Part shown: positions 28,727-36,186 of the stretch, piece by piece
How positions within the stretch are numbered: position 1 is the first letter of the stretch
How the letters are laid out: each line of letters starts with the position of its first letter
NCBI RefSeq assembly: GCF_002154895.1
Contig: NZ_MUIZ01000006.1
Location: forward strand, 124,001-188,000
Direction of reading: 5' to 3'
Length of the DNA stretch: 64,000 nt
From: Lactococcus petauri
GTDB lineage: Bacteria > Bacillota > Bacilli > Lactobacillales > Streptococcaceae
The notes under the pieces: model-generated
The model's database searches: none
Seen by the model: only the letters and a program-made list of their open reading frames with translations
Told to the model about the DNA's origin: nothing
Program-made: the position numbers and the translations under genes

Positions 28727-28819
28727 ATGAGAAAACAAAATAAACAAAAACTAAAATTAAATGTAGCTTTCACTGGTTTTTTAGTCGCAATGCTCGTCTT
28801 CTTTTTCTTGAGTATTTAA
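28727..28819 (+). CDS. 30-residue single-pass membrane protein
   Basis: ATG 28727 follows AAGGA by 6 nt and begins 13 nt after the synthase stop. The product is a basic N-terminal segment (MRKQNKQKLKLN) and one hydrophobic helix (VAFTGFLVAMLVFFFLSI), then a stop. Good translation signals and tight linkage suggest a real small protein, perhaps a subunit of the synthase, as small membrane partners are known for other synthases. I know no homologue. Confidence 0.6.
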   Translation: MRKQNKQKLKLNVAFTGFLVAMLVFFFLSI

Positions 28820-28848
28820 TTAAAAAAAATTATTAATATTTATTGAAT

Positions 28849-28893
28849 CAGCCTAAGTTACTCTACAATCAATAGAGTGGTTAGGCTGTTTCT
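28849..28893 (+). terminator. hairpin between the synthase and epimerase genes
   Basis: CAGCCTAA pairs with TTAGGCTG, with inner pairing around ACTCTA/TAGAGT. A modest T-rich tail follows. It may be a partial terminator or attenuator. Confidence 0.6.
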
Positions 28894-28921
28894 TATTCAT
28901 TATAGATAAGGATTTACAGTT

Positions 28922-30040
28922 ATGAAGAAAATAAAAGTTATGATTGCTTTTGGGACAAGACCAGAAGCGATAAAGATGTTACCTATTGTCAAAAAAATGA
29001 AGTATAATTCAGCTTTCACACCGGTTACAGTTGTTACAGCTCAACACAGAGAAATGCTGGATCAAGTGCTAGGATATTTCGAAGTTCGACCTGATTATGA
29101 TTTGAATATCATGCGTAAAGAGCAGACGTTGTCCCAAATAACGTCACGGATATTAGAAGAAATGGAGGAGGTATTAACAAAAGAAAAACCCGATATTGTT
29201 TTAGTTCATGGAGATACCACAACGACAGCTGCTGTTAGTTTAGCTGCCTTCTATCATCAAATCCCAATCGGGCATGTCGAAGCAGGATTAAGAACTTGGG
29301 ATAAATACAGTCCTTTTCCAGAAGAAATGAATCGACAGATAACAGATGTACTTTCTGATTTATACTTTGTTCCTACTGAAAAAAGTAAAGCAAATCTCCT
29401 TTTGGAAAACCATGAGGAATCAAAAATATTTATTACAGGTAATACAGTTATCGATGCATTGCAATACACTCTAAAAACAAACTATTATCATCCACTTCTT
29501 GAGAAAATCGGGAAAACGGACAAAAAAATAATTTTGTTAACAATGCATCGTCGGGAAAATCAAGGACAACCCATGTTGGATGTCTTTGACGCTGTCAAAA
29601 ATATTGCAAAGGATTACCAAGATGAAGTGGAGGTGGTCTTTCCAGTCCATCTTAACCCCATCGTACGTCATGCAGCGAAAGAAGCGTTTGATGATGTGGA
29701 AAATGTACATTTAATTGAACCATTAGAAGTTTATGATTTTCATAATATAGCCGCTCGTAGTTTTCTCATTCTAACAGATTCAGGAGGAATTCAGGAGGAA
29801 GCCCCTTCACTAGGTGTGCCAGTTCTGGTTTTACGAAATGAAACAGAGCGTCCAGAAGGAGTAAAAGCAGGAACTCTGAAGCTGGTCGGAACAGAAACAG
29901 AACAGGTTGAGAAACAAATAAAAATTCTTTTAGAAAGTACAAGTGAATATATGAAGATGTCTAAAGCACAAAATCCATATGGCGATGGACTTTCATCAGA
30001 AAGGATTATGGAAATTTTAGAGAAAGAATTTATCAAGTAG
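28922..30040 (+). CDS. mnaA: UDP-N-acetylglucosamine 2-epimerase (non-hydrolysing)
   Basis: A 372-residue cytoplasmic enzyme interconverting UDP-GlcNAc and UDP-ManNAc. Family motifs: FGTRPEAIKM at the N-terminus, HREML, VHGDTTTT, GHVEAGLRT, PFPEEMNRQ, LTMHRREN and LTDSGGIQEEAPSLGVPVL. Length is normal. It provides a precursor for ManNAc-containing wall polymers or teichoic-acid linkage units; here it sits between the GT2 synthase and an LtaS-like enzyme, pointing to a dedicated surface polymer. Confidence 0.93.
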   Translation: MKKIKVMIAFGTRPEAIKMLPIVKKMKYNSAFTPVTVVTAQHREMLDQVLGYFEVRPDYDLNIMRKEQTLSQITSRILEEMEEVLTKEKPDIVLVHGDTTTTAAVSLAAFYHQIPIGHVEAGLRTWDKYSPFPEEMNRQITDVLSDLYFVPTEKSKANLLLENHEESKIFITGNTVIDALQYTLKTNYYHPLLEKIGKTDKKIILLTMHRRENQGQPMLDVFDAVKNIAKDYQDEVEVVFPVHLNPIVRHAAKEAFDDVENVHLIEPLEVYDFHNIAARSFLILTDSGGIQEEAPSLGVPVLVLRNETERPEGVKAGTLKLVGTETEQVEKQIKILLESTSEYMKMSKAQNPYGDGLSSERIMEILEKEFIK

Positions 30041-30080
30041 TTTATACTAAAAATTACTTGATACAAATGAGGAATAACCT

Positions 30081-31871
30081 TTGTTTATACTTTTAAGTAT
30101 ACTTATAATAGTACTGGAGACAATTTATTTACTTTCCTTTTATAAATTATTTCATTCAAGCAGGATACGCATAATAAATGAAGGTACTATGATTTTATTT
30201 TTTTCCATTTGTTACATGCACTCTGGTTTGGCAGATAGCATAACAATGGAAAGCATAGTTTTTATGCTGATTACAGCTTTACTTTTAACGAGTTTATCTA
30301 TTGTGTTAGTAGGAATATTCGAATACCAGTTCGGCTTACTGCTATTCTCCCTTATAAATGCGTTAATTTATATTGGCTCTTCAATTAAAATGAATACGAC
30401 TGGTGTACCTGTCATGTGGGCCGACTTTAACAGTGGACTTTTTTGGGATGTTGTATGGAACATGTACTTGAAACAAAACTATCCCTATATTATTTTATCC
30501 TTTGTTATTGTGGTGTTACTGTTTTACTTTATGCACCCGAAGAAAATATCTATATTGACCTTTCAAACACGGATGAGACAGATACTTATAGGTGGGATAG
30601 GATTAGTAACTATTTTAGTATTGGTGGGAAAAGTTTTTGTGACCACAGTTCATTCCAGAAGCTTTGAGGAACAGGGAAGTTTAGTGTATTTTATTAGTAG
30701 TAGAGAAGTAGATGCAATGTCTTCTAGTGGAATTTTGAATCAGTATTCTCAAGAGAAGATGGAGAAAATTGTAAAAAAATATGAAGAAGAGTTTTCTACA
30801 AAGAAAAATTTTGGTAAAGACGATGAGACCGTTATTACTGTATTGAGTGAATCTTTAGCAGATCCTAAAAGCTTTTCTGGTATATCATGGAAAGAAGATC
30901 CCATGCCTAATTTTCGAAAACTACAAAATGCATCAGGTGGTTATTTACAATCTACTATGTTTGGTGGTGGAACAACAAATGTTGAGTTCAGTGTCTTAAC
31001 TGGTTTTAGTTATTCATTTTTTAATCAACAAATAAATGCCTTTGATTATATGAATCAAAATCCAGATAGAAACCAGAGTATTGCTCAATATAAAGGTGAT
31101 AATATCGCCATACATACGCATATGAAAACAGGTTATCACCGTGCTGACGTTCTACCCAACCTAGGATTTTCTAAGTTTACTGGCAGAGAAGACCTCTTGA
31201 AAATGGAGGAAACGAGTTCAGCTGTCTATTATGCTGAAGGGTATTTAAGCGACTATACTTTATTTGATCAGATACTAAATGAAGTGAGTTCTTCTACTGA
31301 AAAGAACCTTCTTGTTCACGGATTGAGTATGCAAAACCATTACCCTTATACAGAAGATTTAAAAGGAAAACTAGAAAATAAGGATGTCTTAATTTCTGGT
31401 AATAATTTGAATGCCGAACAAAAACAGTTAGCGTTATATGCGAGAGGAGTGAAGAAAACAGATGAAGCGCTCGGAACATTTATTCAGTCTTTGGAAGCTT
31501 TGGATAGGAATGTGACTGTTATCATGTATGGCGACCACTACCCTGCTCTTGATAATTCAGTTTATATGAAGTATCCTGTCAAAAGTGATGAAAATAAACT
31601 CATTAATGACCATTCAACACCTTATTTTGTATGGAAAAACCATAATCGTAAGAGTGAAAATGTTAGCAAATCTGTTACACCAGAAGGGTTAGCTGTATTA
31701 GCAATGAAAGAAGGAAATACGAAAGTTCCTGTATTCTATCAGTTTGTGGATAAACTTGAAAAAGTGGACAAGGAAACAAGTATTCATCAAGAAATGTTAG
31801 AAGATTATGAGCTGATTCAATATGATATGCTTGAGGGGGAACAGTATAGCAAGGTTTTATTTGAAAAATAG
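30081..31871 (+). CDS. LtaS-family phosphoglycerol transferase (sulfatase fold)
   Basis: A 596-residue membrane enzyme starting at TTG 30081 after GAGGAA. Five or six N-terminal helices (to residue ~200) precede an extracellular sulfatase domain. The catalytic elements are visible: VLSESLADP (metal Glu), GGGTTNVEFSVLTG (nucleophilic Thr), MQNHYPY and MYGDHYPAL (metal Asp and His). LtaS-type enzymes transfer glycerol phosphate from phosphatidylglycerol. The location suggests decoration of, or polymerisation with, the polymer made by the neighbouring GT2. It could also be a second lipoteichoic acid synthase. The gene ends 2 nt before the right direct repeat. Confidence 0.87.
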   Translation: MFILLSILIIVLETIYLLSFYKLFHSSRIRIINEGTMILFFSICYMHSGLADSITMESIVFMLITALLLTSLSIVLVGIFEYQFGLLLFSLINALIYIGSSIKMNTTGVPVMWADFNSGLFWDVVWNMYLKQNYPYIILSFVIVVLLFYFMHPKKISILTFQTRMRQILIGGIGLVTILVLVGKVFVTTVHSRSFEEQGSLVYFISSREVDAMSSSGILNQYSQEKMEKIVKKYEEEFSTKKNFGKDDETVITVLSESLADPKSFSGISWKEDPMPNFRKLQNASGGYLQSTMFGGGTTNVEFSVLTGFSYSFFNQQINAFDYMNQNPDRNQSIAQYKGDNIAIHTHMKTGYHRADVLPNLGFSKFTGREDLLKMEETSSAVYYAEGYLSDYTLFDQILNEVSSSTEKNLLVHGLSMQNHYPYTEDLKGKLENKDVLISGNNLNAEQKQLALYARGVKKTDEALGTFIQSLEALDRNVTVIMYGDHYPALDNSVYMKYPVKSDENKLINDHSTPYFVWKNHNRKSENVSKSVTPEGLAVLAMKEGNTKVPVFYQFVDKLEKVDKETSIHQEMLEDYELIQYDMLEGEQYSKVLFEK

Positions 31872-31873
31872 TT

Positions 31874-32043
31874 TCTCAGCAAAATTTCTACAAAACTGCC
31901 GAATCTGGTAGATATCTCCGGAAAGAAAGCTATCTTTCCTTTTGGGCAAATGATGCTCAAGCAAACGAGTTAGGCACCGTTCGAATGGATAATAAAGTTG
32001 TTTTTCTTTAAAGCTACAGATGATTACTTAAGTCAATTGAATT
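31874..32043 (+). pseudogene. frameshifted 3' fragment of the Ser-rich secreted protein gene
   Basis: It matches codons ~121-176 of the gene at 22440-22970. One G is missing after CTCCGG (near 31921) and one T is added in the T run near 32001, so the frame is lost. No start or ribosome binding site is present. It is the right copy of the direct repeat that frames the surface-polymer block. Confidence 0.85.
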
Positions 32044-32075
32044 AAAAAGACAGGATTTACATCCTGTCTTTTTTG
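32044..32075. terminator. bidirectional terminator in the right repeat
   Basis: AAAAAGACAGGAT/ATCCTGTCTTTTTT with a TTAC loop. It also serves the minus-strand VOC gene. Confidence 0.8.
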
Positions 32076-32091
32076 TAGGAAAAGTATTAAC

Positions 32092-32490
32092 TCACATAGC
32101 CATCCATACAGGCTCTAAGCAGTTACCGTCTGGATCTTGAACTTCAAGACCATACATGACGTCCTCAGGAATGCCATTTTCTAAATGAAGGGATTGTCCG
32201 CCATTTTGACTGGCAAGTTTGCCGAATGCTTTGACAGCATCCGCACTTGGAAGAGTAAAGGCAGCAAGGGCATCACTCACTTTGTGTGTATCAGCGATTG
32301 TTTTATCACCAATGAATGTTTGGTAGCGCTCATGCGAAAGTAACATGATATAGAAATTTTCATCCCAGACCATACAGCTTACTAAGTCGTCTGAAAAATC
32401 AGGATTCTTTTTGAACCCAAGCTTTTCATAAAAGACTGTGGAAAACTGAATATCTGAGACCGGAAAGTTGACGAAAACCATTGTCGACAT
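32092..32490 (-). CDS. VOC-family (glyoxalase/PhnB-like) protein
   Basis: A 132-residue protein of the vicinal oxygen chelate fold: FVNFPVSD start, FYEKLGFKKN, and EVQDPDGNCLEPVWM at the end, with Asp and Glu in the usual metal-side positions. AAGGAGG precedes the ATG. This family covers enzymes and drug-binding proteins; the substrate cannot be told. It is convergent with the repeat fragment. Confidence 0.8.
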   Translation of the reverse strand: MSTMVFVNFPVSDIQFSTVFYEKLGFKKNPDFSDDLVSCMVWDENFYIMLLSHERYQTFIGDKTIADTHKVSDALAAFTLPSADAVKAFGKLASQNGGQSLHLENGIPEDVMYGLEVQDPDGNCLEPVWMAM

Positions 32491-32660
32491 ATGAAATCCT
32501 CCTTAAAATAAATTTTATGTCAGAACATTCTTAACTTTAAGCTAATTGTAGCATAAATCATATTTTTCATGGCTTGATTGGTTTAGAAAATGCTTTCAAA
32601 AAAGTAAGGTGAAAATCATGGGAGAAAACAGCGTTTGAGACGTTTATTTAAGAGATTTTC

Positions 32661-32669
32661 TGTTAAAAT
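32661..32669 (+). promoter_or_regulatory. extended -10 promoter placed for a leaderless transcript (corA-like)
   Basis: TGTTAAAAT has its -10 box at 32664-32669, exactly 7 nt before ATG 32676. No ribosome binding site is present. Confidence 0.5.
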
Positions 32670-32675
32670 ATAACT

Positions 32676-33593
32676 ATGATTAAAAACTATGAATTGTCAG
32701 CTGAACATCGGCTAGTCTCTACGGCAGAGATGAGGAATTTTACATACGTACTTAATCCGACGCGCGAAGAAATTGGTAGTGTCTCGGAGTACTTTCAACT
32801 GCCCTTTGACTACCTTAGCGGCATTCTCGATGATTATGAAAACGCCCGTTTTGAAACGGATGATATCGATAATAATCTGATACTTTTACAATATCCAGCC
32901 TCATCAAGCTATGGCGAGGTAGGGACATTTCCTTATTCTTTGATTTGGACAAAAAATGAAGCGGTCATTTTAGCTTTAAATCATGACATTAAGGGAGAAC
33001 ATATATTCGGTAGAGAATATAGCTCTACACGCTATAAGCATGAAATTATTTATCAGGTTATGTATCAAATGACACATGACTTCCATGATTATCTGCGGGA
33101 ATTTCGTCTCCGTCGTCGTCGGCTTGAGGTAGGAATCAAGAACTCAACAAAAAATGATCAAATTGTTGATATGATTGGTATTCAAGCCAGCCTTATTTAT
33201 TTTGAAGATGCTTTGAACAATAATCTCGAAGTGTTGAAGAAATTTATTGATTATCTGCGTGAAGAAGATGAAGATGGTTTTGCTGATAAAATTTACGATA
33301 TTTATATTGAAACGGATCAGGCCTACACGGAAACACGTATTCAGCTTAAACTGTTACAAAATCTACGTGATTTATTCTCAAATATTGTGTCCAACAACTT
33401 GAATATTGTCATGAAAATCATGACTTCAGCAACCTTTGTTTTGGGTATTCCAGGTGTTGTTGTCGGTTTTTATGGAATGAATGTCCCCATACCTGGCCAG
33501 GAAATCAGTTGGGTCATGTGGGCCATCTTAGGGTTAACGCTTATATTTTGTGGCATTGTCGTTTGGGCTTTACGCAAAAAGGACATGCTGTGA
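32676..33593 (+). CDS. corA: CorA-family divalent metal ion transporter
   Basis: A 305-residue protein with a long cytoplasmic N-terminal domain, a helical stalk and two C-terminal membrane helices. The signature GMN (in YGMNVPIPG) follows the first helix and forms the selectivity entrance of the pentameric Mg2+/Co2+ channel. Length and order are normal. There is no ribosome binding site, so the mRNA is probably leaderless. It precedes an MprF-like gene by 41 nt, and the two may be co-transcribed. Confidence 0.9.
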   Translation: MIKNYELSAEHRLVSTAEMRNFTYVLNPTREEIGSVSEYFQLPFDYLSGILDDYENARFETDDIDNNLILLQYPASSSYGEVGTFPYSLIWTKNEAVILALNHDIKGEHIFGREYSSTRYKHEIIYQVMYQMTHDFHDYLREFRLRRRRLEVGIKNSTKNDQIVDMIGIQASLIYFEDALNNNLEVLKKFIDYLREEDEDGFADKIYDIYIETDQAYTETRIQLKLLQNLRDLFSNIVSNNLNIVMKIMTSATFVLGIPGVVVGFYGMNVPIPGQEISWVMWAILGLTLIFCGIVVWALRKKDML

Positions 33594-33634
33594 TCGTTTA
33601 ACAATTACAAGTTATCATAAAGGAACAGTTATTC

Positions 33635-35326
33635 ATGTATAGATTACGTATTTTTGCACAAAATTTAGCAATCTTCCTGTCCGTAGTGATTGATATTGGA
33701 GCAATTTTAGCTTTTTATTTGCATCGATCACCTGTTTTGAGAGAGTATTTTCCTTCCTATAGTTTCATGCCGCATTATATTTTAGGCTTTGCTTTAGGGC
33801 TTTTGGGCCTTTTGGTCTCTCTCAATCTCTACCGACGGGTAAGGTCAGCTTGGATTATTACGATCGTCGTTCAATTTGTCATTCTGCGCTTGAACTTTAT
33901 TTCTACTCAAAGGTTTTTTAGTATTGGTTCACTCCTTTCACTTATCATTCTGGTTGTTCTCGGACTTACTTATCGTGATTTTAGTCGAACAATGGACCGT
34001 AATTATGCAAAAAAGGCAGTGTTTCTTGGTTTCATCCCCCTTGTTTTGGCTTTCTTTAACACCTTACTGAGTTTAAGTTTTTTGAAACACGATTATTTAG
34101 GAAATCCAGATGTCTATTCTATCTTTAAGCAATCCTTGCATTTTCTTTTTACAATGGACATCCGCCAAGCGCATTTTAATTCTCATGTACATGGTTTTTA
34201 TATGGTTGGCCTGATTATCATCACTTGGATTTGTGTGATGTTGGCACTCTATTATATCTTAAAACCATTGGTTTATTACCCGATATTGAGCGGGCGTGAA
34301 AAAGAAAAAGCAATCGCACTTGTTGAAAAATATGGTCAAAATCCGATGGCTTATATGACTATTGATGGTCAAAAATCTTATTTCTTCAGTGTTACTGTCG
34401 AGGGGATGTTGGCGTATACCGTCGTAAACAATGTACTCGTTGGTTGTGGCGATATCGTTTGTGACCCTAAAGATGCTGCTCGTTTTATGGGAGAACTGGT
34501 TCACTTTTCTCGTCGTAATGGATGGAAAATCTTGTTTATGGACATTACAGAAACGATGCGCCCTGCTTATGAATCGTATGGTTTTTCGATGATTAAGATT
34601 GGTGAAGATGCCTGTTTACGTTTAGAAGACTTTAACCTTAAAGGAAAGAAAACAGCAAAGGTTCGTGCCAATATCAATCACGCGCGCCGCATAGGCATTA
34701 CTGTTGAAGAATACAAGCCAAACGCAAAACGAGATATAAAAATTGAAAATGAACTTCAAGAAATCTCAGATGAATGGTTTGGCTCCAAAGGCCCCGAGCT
34801 TGGCTTTATGTTAGGAGGATTGGCTTTAGAAAATCCTCTCGGTCGCCGTTATTTTTACAGTCGTGATGAAGCGGGAAAAATGTTGGCTTTTGTAATTTTT
34901 GTTCCTTATGCTGAAGGCGAGGAAAGAGGTTATATGGCTGATGTTACGCGCCGCCGAGCGCAAGTACCTAATGGTTCTATGGAAGTGTGTCTTCTCCAAG
35001 CCTTTGAAACAATGCGCGAGGAGGGAGTAACTTGGGGAAATCTCGGTCTCTGCCCTTTGGCAAATATTCAAGATGACGAGGACAGTAGCAAAGTTACAAC
35101 GCAGCTCTTCCAGTTTATTTATGAAAATATGAATGGTGTCTATGGCTTCAAAGGGCTTTATCAAGCCAAGAAAAAATGGAATCCAAGTGATTGGCAAGCG
35201 CGTTATATCGCTTATGCGCCCAAACCTTTCAGTTTCAGCTATGCATACGCTATGTTGAAGGCTCAAAATCCTAAAGGGATAAACAAACTAATCCTTGAGA
35301 AACTCCGGACAAAGATTGAAAAATAA
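33635..35326 (+). CDS. membrane protein with phosphatidylglycerol-lysyltransferase-like C-terminal domain (DUF2156)
   Basis: A 563-residue protein: about five to six N-terminal membrane helices (to residue ~215), then a GNAT-like DUF2156 domain as in MprF, including DITETMRPAYESYGF, WFGSKGPELGF and WGNLGLCPLA. MprF aminoacylates phosphatidylglycerol to lower surface charge. This protein lacks MprF's long flippase half and is shorter, so activity on another lipid is possible. AAGGAA precedes ATG 33635. A strong terminator follows. Confidence 0.8.
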   Translation: MYRLRIFAQNLAIFLSVVIDIGAILAFYLHRSPVLREYFPSYSFMPHYILGFALGLLGLLVSLNLYRRVRSAWIITIVVQFVILRLNFISTQRFFSIGSLLSLIILVVLGLTYRDFSRTMDRNYAKKAVFLGFIPLVLAFFNTLLSLSFLKHDYLGNPDVYSIFKQSLHFLFTMDIRQAHFNSHVHGFYMVGLIIITWICVMLALYYILKPLVYYPILSGREKEKAIALVEKYGQNPMAYMTIDGQKSYFFSVTVEGMLAYTVVNNVLVGCGDIVCDPKDAARFMGELVHFSRRNGWKILFMDITETMRPAYESYGFSMIKIGEDACLRLEDFNLKGKKTAKVRANINHARRIGITVEEYKPNAKRDIKIENELQEISDEWFGSKGPELGFMLGGLALENPLGRRYFYSRDEAGKMLAFVIFVPYAEGEERGYMADVTRRRAQVPNGSMEVCLLQAFETMREEGVTWGNLGLCPLANIQDDEDSSKVTTQLFQFIYENMNGVYGFKGLYQAKKKWNPSDWQARYIAYAPKPFSFSYAYAMLKAQNPKGINKLILEKLRTKIEK

Positions 35327-35355
35327 AAGCACCGCAGCTTTTGCGGTGCTTTTTC
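35324..35355 (+). terminator. terminator of the corA-lysyltransferase-like unit
   Basis: AAAAGCACCGC pairs with GCGGTGCTTTT, followed by a T run. Confidence 0.9.
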
Positions 35356-35359
35356 TTAA

Positions 35360-35382
35360 TAAAAAACCTCTCAACGAGAGGA
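35360..35382 (-). terminator. terminator of the uspA-like gene
   Basis: On the minus strand, CCTCTC-GTT-GAGAGG is followed by six T. Confidence 0.75.
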
Positions 35383-35395
35383 CGAAATATAACAA

Positions 35396-35833
35396 TTATT
35401 TACGGACGACAAGGGTATCACATGGCGCATTTTTAATGATATAGTCAGCAACAGAACCGATAAAGATACGTTCAATGTAGCTCAAACCAGTTGCACCAAG
35501 AACGATAAGATCAATGTTTTCTTCTTTTGGAAGTGTTTGTCCCAACATAACTTTTGGTGAGCCGAATTCGACACGAGTAGTTACTGTTTTTACACCAGCG
35601 TTTTTCGCTTCAGTTGCAAAGTCATTAATGAGGTTTTCAGCACCTTTATGTGTATCATCAGCTACGACAGAATCATAAGCAGAGATAGACTGAAATGCAC
35701 GCAAGTCAATGACGTTAGCGATGACTAATTCGGCATCGTTACGAAGAGCAGTGGCAACAGCTTTATCAAAGGCTTTTGTTGATTCTACAGAACCGTCAAG
35801 ACCAACGAGGATTTTTTTGTAATTATCGAGCAT
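35396..35833 (-). CDS. universal stress protein (UspA family)
   Basis: A 145-residue cytoplasmic protein. ATG 35833 is chosen because AAGGAG lies 8 nt upstream on this strand; a longer reading begins in the promoter region. It has the USP start YKKILVGLDGS and the ATP-binding motif VLGATGLSYIERIFIGSVADYI (G-2x-G-9x-G-S/T type). USP proteins respond to stress; the partner is unknown. It is monocistronic. Confidence 0.9.
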   Translation of the reverse strand: MLDNYKKILVGLDGSVESTKAFDKAVATALRNDAELVIANVIDLRAFQSISAYDSVVADDTHKGAENLINDFATEAKNAGVKTVTTRVEFGSPKVMLGQTLPKEENIDLIVLGATGLSYIERIFIGSVADYIIKNAPCDTLVVRK

Positions 35834-36186
35834 AGTGGGACTCCTTTTCTTTTTTTTACTATACTCTAATTTTACTCTAATTTGAAGCATTTGTAAAAGA
35901 AAAACTATTTTTGGAGTCTAGTTTTAGCGCAGGAGGCGCTTAATCAAACACGAGGTGTCAAGGCAAATGCATATACCAGTGTACTTTGCGATATTTTCAC
36001 AGTCTTCTTACTGCAAAATCATGTTTTTGACGAATCAAGTGGCGGGGCAAAGTTGCTGTATGTTGAGAAGCGCAACTATGTGCTGTCCTCATTGCATCTA
36101 ATTTGGTATAATTATAAAGATCTATTTTTAAACGGCCAAGTAAAGCAAAGCCTTATAAAAATAAATAGAAGTTGAAAGGTAAAAAA
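35834..36186. other. intergenic region between the divergent uspA-like and dinG genes
   Basis: No gene is seen. The extended -10 TGGTATAAT (box 36107-36112) lies 75 nt before dinG and is its likely promoter. The uspA-like promoter must lie near 35850-35900. The rest has no recognised element. Confidence 0.5.

Larger units (their letters stand above)
31874..32081 (+). repeat. direct repeat, right copy
   Basis: It corresponds to 22800-23008 and includes the terminator hairpin and the sequence TGTAGGAA after it. Confidence 0.9.
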
